A stretch of DNA of 18,220 nt, from the NCBI GenBank assembly GCA_022600655.1, contig JAHZJZ010000102.1, positions 1 through 18,220 of the forward strand, given 5' to 3'. The translations under genes were made by a program, and so were the position numbers. Positions 7,435 through 15,295 of the stretch are shown in pieces. The notes below the pieces were generated by a model. The model did not search any database and was not told the DNA's origin. It saw only the letters and a list, made by a program, of their open reading frames with translations. How positions within the stretch are numbered: the first letter of the stretch is position 1; each line of letters starts with the position of its first letter. This stretch comes from Campylobacterota bacterium (lineage in GTDB: Bacteria; Campylobacterota; Campylobacteria; Campylobacterales; Sulfurovaceae).

Positions 7435-7866
7435 CTACAACTCAAACAACCCAATCTCATTAAATCCAATAAAATCTTTTCTATTAAAAGTAGCAATAAG
7501 CTCTATTCTATTCTCTATCATAGTAGCAACAATATTCGTATCATGGACTTTCTGTTTCACTATCTCATATTTTTTACAAAGTCTCTTAAGCTCTTCCGTA
7601 TAACTCTCTTCCAACACAACAAAACTGTTCTCAAACTCATTAATTTTTAAAATAGCCTCATCTACACTTAATGGTTTATCAAAAAATTTAGAATTGGTTG
7701 AAATGGCATAAAACTCTCGTATAATTTGAGAAGAGATAAATATCTGATAAGAGTTTTCAACCAAATAAGCAAAAAGTCTCTTGGTTGCTAAATGCTTATC
7801 TTCATCAAATTTTTTAAAGTTGTGATGTATTAAGATATTGGTATCTAAAAATATTTTAGAATGCAT
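7435..7866 (-). CDS. PIN-domain ribonuclease toxin (VapC-like)
   Basis: A 143-residue PIN-domain protein expected to cleave RNA with bound magnesium or manganese. The acidic site is complete: D8 in IFLDTNIL, E51 in IIREFYA, D109 in VHDTNIVA and D131 in NRKDF. The start is set at the ATG at 7866, giving the standard PIN opening MHSKIFLDTN. Longer versions (to 7917) would add 17 residues coded inside the antitoxin gene with no family match. The GGAGG about 12 bases upstream is a slightly distant ribosome site, so coupling to antitoxin translation is likely. The ATG overlaps the antitoxin stop by 11 bases, the usual order of antitoxin then toxin. The pair probably stabilises the island or acts in phage defence. 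Confidence 0.88.
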   Translation of the reverse strand: MHSKIFLDTNILIHHNFKKFDEDKHLATKRLFAYLVENSYQIFISSQIIREFYAISTNSKFFDKPLSVDEAILKINEFENSFVVLEESYTEELKRLCKKYEIVKQKVHDTNIVATMIENRIELIATFNRKDFIGFNEIGLFEL

Positions 7867-8152
7867 CACGGTAAGCATCCTCCCTACTAAAATCAGAAAG
7901 TTTCTCACCTCTGTCAAAAATTGTTAGATTAAGCTCTTTTTTTGAACTGTTTTCAAGTATCTCTCTTAAACTCTCTTTACTCATGCTACTCTTTGTCATA
8001 TCATGGATATACTGCTCTATCAGTCTATACTTTTCATAGTCCATGACTACCACAAATGGGGTATCTCTTTTCGTTACAAGTAGGTCACCTCTGAGTGCAT
8101 CTTGAAGCCTCATACTATTTTGCTTTAAATCACTTGATGTTACGGTTTGCAT
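7856..8152 (-). CDS. Phd/YefM-type antitoxin
   Basis: A 98-residue protein whose first ~50 residues have the Phd/YefM DNA-binding fold pattern: TVTSSDLKQN, then LLVTKRDTPFVVVMDYEKY. The remaining ~45 residues are charged and probably disordered until they wrap the toxin. It precedes and overlaps the PIN toxin gene by 11 bases. Most Phd partners are Doc, RelE or PIN toxins, so the pairing is normal. An AGGA ribosome site at 8159-8162 sits six bases before the ATG. A 24-base inverted repeat over the likely -10 box at 8175-8198 is the natural operator for self-repression. Upstream lies the 3' end of the large WD40-ATPase gene, 72 bases away on the same strand. Confidence 0.87.
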   Translation of the reverse strand: MQTVTSSDLKQNSMRLQDALRGDLLVTKRDTPFVVVMDYEKYRLIEQYIHDMTKSSMSKESLREILENSSKKELNLTIFDRGEKLSDFSREDAYRDAF

Positions 8153-8174
8153 ATTTTATCCTAATTGTCTATTT

Positions 8175-8198
8175 TGTCCATTATAGATATAATAGACT
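8175..8198 (-). promoter_or_regulatory. Candidate antitoxin operator overlapping a -10 box
   Basis: The two 11-base arms, read on the + strand, are TGTCCATTATA (8175-8185) and TATAATAGACT (8188-8198), around a GA centre; nine of eleven positions are complementary. The inner arms are perfect (ATTATA, TATAAT). The TATAAT read on the minus strand at 8180-8185 is a suitable -10 for the antitoxin gene, so binding here would block its promoter. Autoregulation through such sites is the rule for Phd-type antitoxins. Confidence 0.5.
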
Positions 8199-8224
8199 TA
8201 TATTTTAATTAAAACAACTGCTTT

Positions 8225-11200
8225 TTATTTAATTCGACTACGCTTAAACTCCTCCACCTCACGCAACAACACCTTCTCAAAATCCCTCGTACCCTCTTTG
8301 ACCTTATCCACAAATAGAGGCACTCTATATCGGTACTTCCCATCAACTTTAACAATCACAAACGACAGCTCCAACCTAAAGAGCGATTCCTCTATCTCTC
8401 GACTATCGACATCTAAACCAAACTTATCAAATACATCATACAGCTCCTCTTGATAGAAGCTCTCTTTGGTAATGGTCGCGTAAACAATGACTCTGTCAAG
8501 CTTCTCTTTTGGCATAGAGATATACTCTACAAAACCACCACTGAGTACACTCTCTAACTCCTCTTGTGTGATGCGTTTCTCTTTTAGTGTCGATACCAAT
8601 CTATCACATACAACCGAGACAAGGTTACTCCTTCGTCCTGTTTTATGGATGATATTCTCTATAATCTTTGGTGACTCATAACTTATTCCCATACTCTTCA
8701 TTGGTTTTGTTATCAGCTCTCTACAAGCTTCCTCTTCTAATCCTCCAAGGGTAATGATGTTTCCAAAGTTTCGCAGTGGTGATTTATCTTTCAATGTCTC
8801 TTTGTAGAGTTCCCAATACCCTGCAAGGATAAAGTAGGCTTTGTCTCCTTGTGCAAGAGAGCGAAAGATGGAAGTGAACTTTTCACTATTTTCAGAAAGT
8901 TTCAAAAACTTATCTACCTCATCTATCAGAAATATTACTGTTTTCTCACTCCTGTAGATAGCTTCTTGAACAGAGTCCATATCTCTACTAACCCCTAATG
9001 CTTTTGAGAGATGATAGACCAAATCGCTCTCTTCATCAAGTGTAATATAGTAAGAGAGCATCTCTCTGTCTTTGTATTCTCGGTCAAGTGCTTTAAGTAA
9101 TGAACTTTTACCCAACTGTCTTGCCCCAACGACAATGTAATTATGTGGATTACTATTGATAATATTGGAGATTATCTCTACCCTACCAAAGAACATATTC
9201 TCTTTTTTAACATCACCAGCTATTTGATAGGGGGAGATGTCTTTAAGGTTCAAAGTATTAGAAAACAATGTTACCAACTCTTCGTTTACCGATTGACTAA
9301 AAAACATCTTTGAGAGTTCTTCATAGTTTGGGGCAACAACTAAGTTTTTTTTATTTTTAGCCATCTCAGCCAAAGAGTTTTGCATCTCCCTGTCATTTGA
9401 GATGGCTAAAACTTTGTGCTTAGAATTTTTGAGTTTTTCAATGTTAGCAGAACCATCAAGTTTAATATTTTCAATATTCAAGGCAAAATCTAATGCTAAA
9501 CCAATGTTGTTCCCCTCCAGCTTTAATTGAGTAATCTCTATGAACACTTTACTTAAATCATCTTTAGCCTGAGTAAAAGCAATAATCTTCTCTAACTTTG
9601 AAGAAGAGAGCCGATTAACTTTAAGCACATCGTCCAGTCTGGCTATTTTTTTAAGTAAGCCTATTGTCTCGTCTAACTCATCTAACGAAAGTGTTGACAG
9701 TAGGTTTCCACCTCTCTCTAACTTCACCAACAATGGATGACGATATCTACGATAGTAATAAACAGCTAGTAATAACCCCACAATCAAAACCACTAAAACA
9801 GTATAATGAAAATACATCTCTTCAACCGTAATTTCAGAATGTAAATACCACTCGTAAAATGGTTTAGAAATGCTCACATTAACTTCGCTAGGTTTTGTGG
9901 CTAATACAAAAGATTTTTGAATGCTAACACTTGCATTCAGCTCCTCTATGGTTTGTGTATCTTTACCTATTTTAATGTCTAAATCTTTAATCGCTTCATT
10001 ACCACTATTGATGACTTCAACCAAAAGAGATTTATCTTCACTATTATATTTTGCCTCTTTTATCTCTAGCTTTGGCGTTTTGAAATTTACTTTTATAGTT
10101 TTGGTTATGTAGTCACCATTGGCTGTCATAAATTTTAGTTCAACATCTCTACTAAACGGTTCTAAATTTTTGTTTGGCAAAGCACTGGAAAGTTTAATCT
10201 TTAAGGTTTTAGTCTCTTTTGGGTCTAGTCTCATTATCTGATTCGTATAAACCAATATATTGTCATCTTCACTATAACACTCAATCCAATAGGAGGGTTT
10301 ATCAGCTAAATTGGTGATATTTTCCTCTATAGTAGTGGTCTTTTGGGAATATAGTTCAACTTGTTTAGGTGTAGTAATCTCTAATTTATCTTTGAGTGTA
10401 TTATCACTAGGAGTCAAAGGTTTATCACCTAACATAACTAAAGTCCCATCATCAACTCTCTTAAACTCCTTAGATAGTTTATCAAACCAAGCCCAGTTAG
10501 AGCCAATGATATAAATATCTGCTATAAGTTCAAACTCTTTTTTTTCAATATCCCAAAGCTTAACCCTATTGTCTTTTGAGCCTGATAAAACCCTTGTTCC
10601 ATCAGGTGAAAAGACAACAGAAGTAATATAGTTATCATTCCCCTCAAAAGTACGATGTAACTTTTTTGTTTCCACATCCCAAAGCGTAATATTACTATCC
10701 CATGACCCTGATAGAAACATTGTCCCATTAGGAGAAAATGCTACAGAAGTAACAGCACGACTATGTCCCTCAAATGTATGAAGTAATTCTTTTGTTTCTA
10801 AATCCCAAAATTTAATCCTAGCATCCTTGGAGCCTGATAAAAATCTTTTCCCATCAGGAGAAAATACTACAGAAGTAATTGAATTCTTATGTCCATAAAA
10901 TGTATAAAGTAACTCTCTTGTTTCCAAATCCCAAAATTTAATCCTAGCATCTTCAGAGCCTGATAAAAATCTTTTACCATCAGGAGAAAATACTACAGAA
11001 GTAATAGGCTTATTATTCCCTTCAAAGGTATAAAGTAACTCTTTTGTTTCGACATTCCACAGTTTAATCTTAGTATCCTCGGAACCTGATAAAAATCTTT
11101 TACCATCAGGAGAAAAAGCTATCGAGGTAGTAGCATAATCATGTCCTTCAAAAGTATGTAAAAGTACTTTGTTTTCAATATCCCAAAGCATAATACTTTC

Positions 11201-12415
11201 ATCCTTTGAAGTCGACAACATTAGTTTATTATCAGGAGAAAAGGCAACAGAAGTAACAGAATCATTATGCCCCTCAAAGCTATAAAGAAGCTCTCTTTTT
11301 TCAACATCCCAAAGCTTCACACGATTATCTGATGAACCTAATAAAATCCTTTTACCATCAGGAGAAAAAGCAATAGAAGTAACAGAATTATTATACCCAT
11401 TAAGGGTACAAAGTAGCTCCCTTTTTTGCACATCCCAAAGCTTCACACTATTATCTGATGAACCTGATAAAATTCTTTTACCATCAGGGGAAAAGGCGAC
11501 AGAGTAAACATAATCACTATACTCCTTAAAGCTATAAAGTAACTCTCTCTTTTCCACATTCCAAAGCTTCACACTCTTATCCCCTGAGCCTGATAGAATC
11601 GTTTTACCATCAAAGGAAAAGGCGACAGAGTAAACATAACTACCATGCCCCTCAAAGGTATGGATTAGTGCTCTTTTTTGCACATCCCAAAACTTCACAC
11701 TCTTATCCCATGAGCCTGATAAAATTGTTTTGCCATCAGGGGAAAAGGCGACAGAAGTAACATCACTACTATGCCCCTCAAAGGTATGGATTAGTGCTCT
11801 TTTTTGCACATCCCAAAGCTTCACACTATTATCACTTGAGCCTGATAGAATCGTCTTGCCATCAGGGGGAAAAGCGACAGAGGTAACAGAGTTACTATGC
11901 CCCTCAAAGCTATGGAGTAGCACTTTTTTTTCCACATCCCACAGCTTCACACTATTATCCAATGAGCCTGAGAGAATCGTTTTGCCATCAGGAGAAAAGG
12001 CAACAGAAGAGACAGTACTACCATGCCCTTCAAAGGTATACAGGAGTTCTTTTTTCTGTACATCCCAAAGCTTAATGCTATTATCAGATGAACCTGAAAT
12101 AATTGTTTTACCATCAGGAGAAAAGGCTACAGAAATCACAATCTGACTATGCCCTTCAAAGGTATGCAGCAGTTCTTTTTTTTGTACATCCCAAAGCTTA
12201 ATGCTACGATCATGTGAGCCTGAAATAATTGTTTTGCCATCAGGAGAAAAAGCTACAGAGCGAACAACATTATTGTGTCCACTTCCAATAGTAAACTTTT
12301 CAATCTCCTCAAAGCTCTCACCTCCTTCTACAAGAAGAGGCTGAGCCACAGATGCAAAGAGAAATGTATTAAAAAGAAGAAATAAAAGAAGAATACTTTC
12401 TAACTTTTTTCTCAT
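8225..12415 (-). CDS. Transmembrane receptor-like ATPase with two periplasmic WD40 propellers
   Basis: A 1396-residue protein. Residues 1-24 are a signal peptide (RKK, then a leucine/phenylalanine core, then ASVA). Residues 41-629 hold 14 consecutive WD40 repeats of about 42 residues (GH...SVAFSPDGK...SGS.D..IKLWD), exactly enough for two seven-bladed propellers. About 690-860 holds Ig/CARDB-like beta domains (for example LLVEVINSGNEAIKDL). One transmembrane helix lies at about 872-892, followed by YYYRRYRH, so the C-terminal part is cytosolic. The P-loop ATPase has Walker A GARQLGKS at 1097-1104 and Walker B FLIDE with D1165 and E1166. The last ~170 residues resemble winged-helix regions of STAND/AAA_16 proteins. 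AGAGGTG just before the ATG, within the end of the preceding gene, is its ribosome site, so translation is coupled. The role is inferred to be a periplasmic sensor switching a cytosolic NTPase; the ligand is unknown. Confidence 0.9.
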   Translation of the reverse strand: MRKKLESILLLFLLFNTFLFASVAQPLLVEGGESFEEIEKFTIGSGHNNVVRSVAFSPDGKTIISGSHDRSIKLWDVQKKELLHTFEGHSQIVISVAFSPDGKTIISGSSDNSIKLWDVQKKELLYTFEGHGSTVSSVAFSPDGKTILSGSLDNSVKLWDVEKKVLLHSFEGHSNSVTSVAFPPDGKTILSGSSDNSVKLWDVQKRALIHTFEGHSSDVTSVAFSPDGKTILSGSWDKSVKFWDVQKRALIHTFEGHGSYVYSVAFSFDGKTILSGSGDKSVKLWNVEKRELLYSFKEYSDYVYSVAFSPDGKRILSGSSDNSVKLWDVQKRELLCTLNGYNNSVTSIAFSPDGKRILLGSSDNRVKLWDVEKRELLYSFEGHNDSVTSVAFSPDNKLMLSTSKDESIMLWDIENKVLLHTFEGHDYATTSIAFSPDGKRFLSGSEDTKIKLWNVETKELLYTFEGNNKPITSVVFSPDGKRFLSGSEDARIKFWDLETRELLYTFYGHKNSITSVVFSPDGKRFLSGSKDARIKFWDLETKELLHTFEGHSRAVTSVAFSPNGTMFLSGSWDSNITLWDVETKKLHRTFEGNDNYITSVVFSPDGTRVLSGSKDNRVKLWDIEKKEFELIADIYIIGSNWAWFDKLSKEFKRVDDGTLVMLGDKPLTPSDNTLKDKLEITTPKQVELYSQKTTTIEENITNLADKPSYWIECYSEDDNILVYTNQIMRLDPKETKTLKIKLSSALPNKNLEPFSRDVELKFMTANGDYITKTIKVNFKTPKLEIKEAKYNSEDKSLLVEVINSGNEAIKDLDIKIGKDTQTIEELNASVSIQKSFVLATKPSEVNVSISKPFYEWYLHSEITVEEMYFHYTVLVVLIVGLLLAVYYYRRYRHPLLVKLERGGNLLSTLSLDELDETIGLLKKIARLDDVLKVNRLSSSKLEKIIAFTQAKDDLSKVFIEITQLKLEGNNIGLALDFALNIENIKLDGSANIEKLKNSKHKVLAISNDREMQNSLAEMAKNKKNLVVAPNYEELSKMFFSQSVNEELVTLFSNTLNLKDISPYQIAGDVKKENMFFGRVEIISNIINSNPHNYIVVGARQLGKSSLLKALDREYKDREMLSYYITLDEESDLVYHLSKALGVSRDMDSVQEAIYRSEKTVIFLIDEVDKFLKLSENSEKFTSIFRSLAQGDKAYFILAGYWELYKETLKDKSPLRNFGNIITLGGLEEEACRELITKPMKSMGISYESPKIIENIIHKTGRRSNLVSVVCDRLVSTLKEKRITQEELESVLSGGFVEYISMPKEKLDRVIVYATITKESFYQEELYDVFDKFGLDVDSREIEESLFRLELSFVIVKVDGKYRYRVPLFVDKVKEGTRDFEKVLLREVEEFKRSRIK
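10529..12295 (-). repeat. Fourteen tandem 126-base WD40-coding units
   Basis: In-frame tandem repeat inside the WD40-ATPase gene. Each unit is 126 bases (the first is 129) and codes one blade. Units 2-8 are especially alike at the DNA level: the strings coding SVAFSPDGK, LSGS and KLWDVQK recur almost unchanged. Units 10-14 form a second set with KRFLSGSED- or SKD-like wording. This pattern points to recent expansion or gene conversion within each propeller. Confidence 0.92.
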
Positions 12416-12417
12416 AC

Positions 12418-12807
12418 TTACACCTCTTTCATTAACGCTTTAAACAAATTTTGAGTTTTTTTATCTCTCCAAACTAATTTGTCATTACGCTGTTTTGTAA
12501 CAATATTACACCAAAATAGCTTCATCTTAAGCTCATCTTCCAAGTCAAAATAGCCTATATTATCACTCTCTAAATAATCTTTGAGCCACTCATATTCAGC
12601 TGAACTCAACGCTCGAATAAGTGCCAATAGATTGGTGATCTCTAGTCCAGCATTATTAGGGAAAACCTCTTTGATAGAGTTATTGAGTGGTGACAAAGTA
12701 CTATCAGTGCGATAGACCATCTTGGCTAACTTCTCTTGCCCTATCAGAATAGCATGAAAATTTGGGTAGTTGTTTTTTAGATTGCGTATCACTGTACTCA
12801 ACTCCAA
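12418..12807 (-). CDS. STAND/AAA-like ATPase C-terminal fragment, probably the frameshifted end of the hydrolase gene
   Basis: The annotated frame begins at a TTG (MELSTVIRNL) with GGGGAGGAGAG upstream, but coding similarity extends upstream without a break. Bases 12878-12808 in the same frame read GAIAQKHKLLLYIDNFERNG, whose LLLYIDNFE is a Walker-B-like strand. Downstream, FHAILIGQEKLA resembles the strand after Walker B, and the last ~60 residues are helical. No Walker A precedes it. Adding one G to the GGGG run at 12876-12879 joins this frame to the alpha/beta hydrolase as one 466-residue protein. Its stop is two bases before the start of the WD40-ATPase gene, so translation is coupled. 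As it stands, the product would be a 129-residue fragment, perhaps an accessory subunit, perhaps debris. Confidence 0.55.
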   Translation of the reverse strand: MELSTVIRNLKNNYPNFHAILIGQEKLAKMVYRTDSTLSPLNNSIKEVFPNNAGLEITNLLALIRALSSAEYEWLKDYLESDNIGYFDLEDELKMKLFWCNIVTKQRNDKLVWRDKKTQNLFKALMKEV

Positions 12808-12869
12808 GGCTCTCTCCTCCCCATTGCGTTCAAAGTTGTCGATATAGAGCAGTAGTTTATGCTTTTGGG

Positions 12870-13817
12870 CTATCGCCCCATCGCCTCTTCAAACTCGGTG
12901 GCATTTTTAATCTCAGCACCGATTAACTTTCCAAGCTTCTCATAATATTTTGTTTTGCTTGTATCAGGTGTCACAAAATGGTAAAAATGCTCTTTGAAAA
13001 GTTTAGCAGATTTTGACTGTATAGTCGCTACTTGTGGTGCTATATGTGTATGCTTTTGATGGAGCAGTACAAATATCTCATTGGAAAGATTGTTAAAGAT
13101 ACGCTCTATAAACGCATCATCACCCTTTTCAACCATAAACTCTCTAAATGCCCTATAGACAATATCCTTTCTATTTTCAGGCTTTACAATGGAAGTGTGT
13201 GTTCTCTCTAACTCATAGACATTTTTGTAGTGTGCCTGAGCTGATGCTTTGTCAACAACCACACCATCTTGACAGCTCATACATTTTACCTCTAGCCTAT
13301 CTTCTATGGTTTTAAACTCATGGGCATTGGTCAGAGCATCTAAAAAATCACTCGATTTATCAAGCTGAAGCACTTGTGTATGTTTATAAACAGAAGATAT
13401 TTTAGCCAAATGAGAACCTCTGTGTGGCACATCATAGAGCAGAAGCTTTTTTATTTTTATAGGTTTCTCATGATTTAGCTCATCTACAAGATACTTCAGT
13501 GCTACCAATCCACCCATGCTATGAACTACTAAGTAGATATCTTCATACCCACTATACTCATGGTCAATATCAGAGCGAAGAAGCCGTGCAACATCTTGAA
13601 TCTTTGGTTTATCTTTGAAGACAAGAGACAACAACTTCCCTCCCCAACCAAGGTGTGGAAGTATCCCTTTGGCAATAAGCAGAGCTGTATTGTACTCATA
13701 AAACTCTACTTTGTAACTGCTATCAAAGCTTGTATCCTCTTGGATAATAGTCTCAAAGTTACCCCAAGTCTCTTTGTCTCCTCCAAGTCCGTGTATAAAA
13801 AGTATTAGTTTGCTCAT
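12870..13817 (-). CDS. Alpha/beta hydrolase (lipase/PGAP1-like), probably truncated by a frameshift
   Basis: A 315-residue serine hydrolase. The oxyanion region is FIHGLGGDKETW at 7-18, the nucleophile elbow is VHSMGG with S100, the likely acid is D184 in CQDGVV, and the histidine is H207 in ERTHTSI. DVPHRGS at 129-135 is typical of PGAP1/lipase-like members. Residues about 235-315 belong to a different domain that runs out of frame at the end (ATEFEEAMGR, stop). One extra G at 12876-12879 would extend it through the ATPase-like sequence to 12418. There is no signal peptide, so it acts in the cytosol, possibly on membrane lipids or acyl groups. A six-G ribosome site (13829-13834) precedes the ATG by about 11 bases. 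It heads the unit that includes the ATPase fragment and the WD40 receptor, the usual setting for a conflict-system effector. Confidence 0.87.
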   Translation of the reverse strand: MSKLILFIHGLGGDKETWGNFETIIQEDTSFDSSYKVEFYEYNTALLIAKGILPHLGWGGKLLSLVFKDKPKIQDVARLLRSDIDHEYSGYEDIYLVVHSMGGLVALKYLVDELNHEKPIKIKKLLLYDVPHRGSHLAKISSVYKHTQVLQLDKSSDFLDALTNAHEFKTIEDRLEVKCMSCQDGVVVDKASAQAHYKNVYELERTHTSIVKPENRKDIVYRAFREFMVEKGDDAFIERIFNNLSNEIFVLLHQKHTHIAPQVATIQSKSAKLFKEHFYHFVTPDTSKTKYYEKLGKLIGAEIKNATEFEEAMGR

Positions 13818-13904
13818 GTTTTGTAATTCCCCCCTTTTTTATTCCCTGTAAAAAAGTTATTAATGACGATAGCTATATTTTGGTTAAGAATAACTGATAT
13901 AGTT

Positions 13905-13990
13905 TTAAACTAAATAGTACCAACCAATCAACTCCATCCAGTTAGGATACTCTTGTAAAAAGTCTAACTTCTTATACATCTAAAATTTTC
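13905..13990 (-). pseudogene. Decayed C11 peptidase 3' tail, copy C
   Basis: On the minus strand this codes MYKKLDFLQEYPNW, then MELIGWYYLV and a stop, matching the C11 gene end MYEKLDFSQEYPSW, VGLIRWYYLS. Just upstream KF and an in-frame stop replace ETFE, so the copy is dead. It forms a direct repeat with the intact C11 tail at 15296-15391, and the AAA_14 ATPase gene lies exactly between the two. Nucleotide identity is about 80 percent by eye, so this is not a recent target duplication. Confidence 0.8.
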
Positions 13991-14006
13991 TCATAAGTTG
14001 TTAAGA

Positions 14007-15197
14007 CTAATACAAAAATCCAAATAACCAGAGAGGTATCTTATTACCAAATCCAGTCTCTATATCATCAGCTACTACAAAAGAGTTAGGAATGTCTTTA
14101 ATCTGTTTAAAGCTTTTATTTTTGCCACCAATTTCAAAGAGATAACGCTCATCCACTAAAAAATCTCCTTTTACAGGTATTGATAAGGAGTGTAACATCT
14201 GCAATTGATTGGCAAAAAACACCTCTCTAATAGTTCCTATTTTAGAATTTTTACAATAGGCATAATTGAGATTTGGATTGTTCAAGTAGATTTTATCTGG
14301 CTTTAGAAAGATGTTATCTCCTTTACTTTTGGAGCGTAAGATATTAAATATCTTGCCACGGTGAAGATAGTTCATATAGAGATATAGGGTATCTCTATCA
14401 GTTCCGACCTTTGCACTTAGCTCTTTAATATTTAATTGGAAGGGATCTGAACTACAAATTAAAGTCACCAACTTTTTGAGATTGATAATACTTTCATATT
14501 TAATAGAAAAAACAGAAGGGATATCTGTTTCAATAACAGTATTGATAGTCTCTTTAAGTTTAATACTATAACTACTGGCTTCTTGAAAATAGAAAGGATA
14601 AAATCCATACTCTAAATACTCTTTCCAATACTCCAAAGGTTTGAACTCTTTTTTTAATTGATAAGTGATATCCAAATGATTCGTTAGTATCTCCTCTAAC
14701 GAATAATGCTCTAACTGAAGTCCTAATCTTATTTCTAAAAATTCTCGATAAGATAGTCCATTCATATGATAAAGCATAGCTCTTCGACTGAGATCAGCTT
14801 TAACGTGTTCAAGTTCAATAGCAGAGGATCCAGAAAAAATTACTTTAAGATCTAACATATCATATATCTGTTTTAACTCACGCTCAAAGTCTCGATATTT
14901 ATGTATCTCATCAATGGCTAAAACTTGACCTCCAAAAGCAGAAAACTCTTTAGCAATCTCTAACAAGGAACTATCTAATACTTCAAAACTATCAGCAGAG
15001 ATATAAAGCTTTTTATGCAATGGAATATCTAAACTCTCTAAATATTGCAATATGTAGGTGGTTTTTCCTACACCTCTAGCTCCAATAACACCAATAAGCT
15101 TTTCATTGTGATTGATAACATCCCAAATATAACGTTGGTAAGAAACTTTTTGGTTTTCAAGATATTGTATAAAGTTTTTATGGAGTTGCTCTATCAT
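14007..15197 (-). CDS. AAA_14/DUF4143 family ATPase
   Basis: A 396-residue P-loop protein of the widespread AAA_14-DUF4143 family. Walker A is GARGVGKTT (39-47, with K45 and T46), Walker B is VLAIDEIHK (D95, E96), and FSGSSAIELE (about 136-145) is the sensor-like strand. The DUF4143 half ends with FLVDERYLFEIGGKNK and a GFGNKIPLWLFGFLY terminus, the family's PD-(D/E)XK-like region and closing motif. The length is complete. Such ATPases are frequent, sporadically distributed accessory genes whose function is not settled; many occur alone with their own regulation. Upstream are two copies of a TAGGTTATAACCTA palindrome (15237-15284), probably its own control region. It sits between the intact C11 tail and decayed copy C, and so seems to have entered or been caught between duplicated C11 ends. 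Confidence 0.9.
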   Translation of the reverse strand: MIEQLHKNFIQYLENQKVSYQRYIWDVINHNEKLIGVIGARGVGKTTYILQYLESLDIPLHKKLYISADSFEVLDSSLLEIAKEFSAFGGQVLAIDEIHKYRDFERELKQIYDMLDLKVIFSGSSAIELEHVKADLSRRAMLYHMNGLSYREFLEIRLGLQLEHYSLEEILTNHLDITYQLKKEFKPLEYWKEYLEYGFYPFYFQEASSYSIKLKETINTVIETDIPSVFSIKYESIINLKKLVTLICSSDPFQLNIKELSAKVGTDRDTLYLYMNYLHRGKIFNILRSKSKGDNIFLKPDKIYLNNPNLNYAYCKNSKIGTIREVFFANQLQMLHSLSIPVKGDFLVDERYLFEIGGKNKSFKQIKDIPNSFVVADDIETGFGNKIPLWLFGFLY

Positions 15198-15236
15198 AGG
15201 GTTATCCTCTAATATTTTATCTATTATAGCATTAAT

Positions 15237-15284
15237 TAGGTTATAACCTATAAAAAATATATAATAATTTAGGTTATAACCTAA
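15237..15284 (-). promoter_or_regulatory. Paired perfect palindromes around the AAA_14 gene promoter
   Basis: TAGGTTATAACCTA occurs at 15237-15250 and at 15270-15283; the second is extended by one pair to 16 bases (15269-15284). The centres are 33 bases apart, about three helical turns. Between them is an AT-only stretch that offers -10-like hexamers on the minus strand. The ATPase ATG lies 40 bases downstream of the proximal copy. The arrangement suits a dimeric repressor binding both sites on one DNA face. The upstream copy is also only 12 bases past the C11 stop. Confidence 0.6.
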
Positions 15285-15295
15285 TTATAAATAGT

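Noticed and set aside
7435..7917. Longer PIN toxin starting at 7917
   Set aside because: The extra 17 residues are coded within the antitoxin gene and precede the conserved PIN opening; the ATG at 7866 gives the family's usual start.
11730..12146. Long open frame on the + strand opposite the WD40 repeats
   Set aside because: It is the antisense image of the repeated WD40 codons (its own repeats have the same 126-base period), has no ribosome site and no family match.
10529..12295. Regularly spaced near-identical units that could suggest a CRISPR or satellite array
   Set aside because: The units have no separate short repeat and unique spacer. The 126-base period is in frame and codes WD40 blades.
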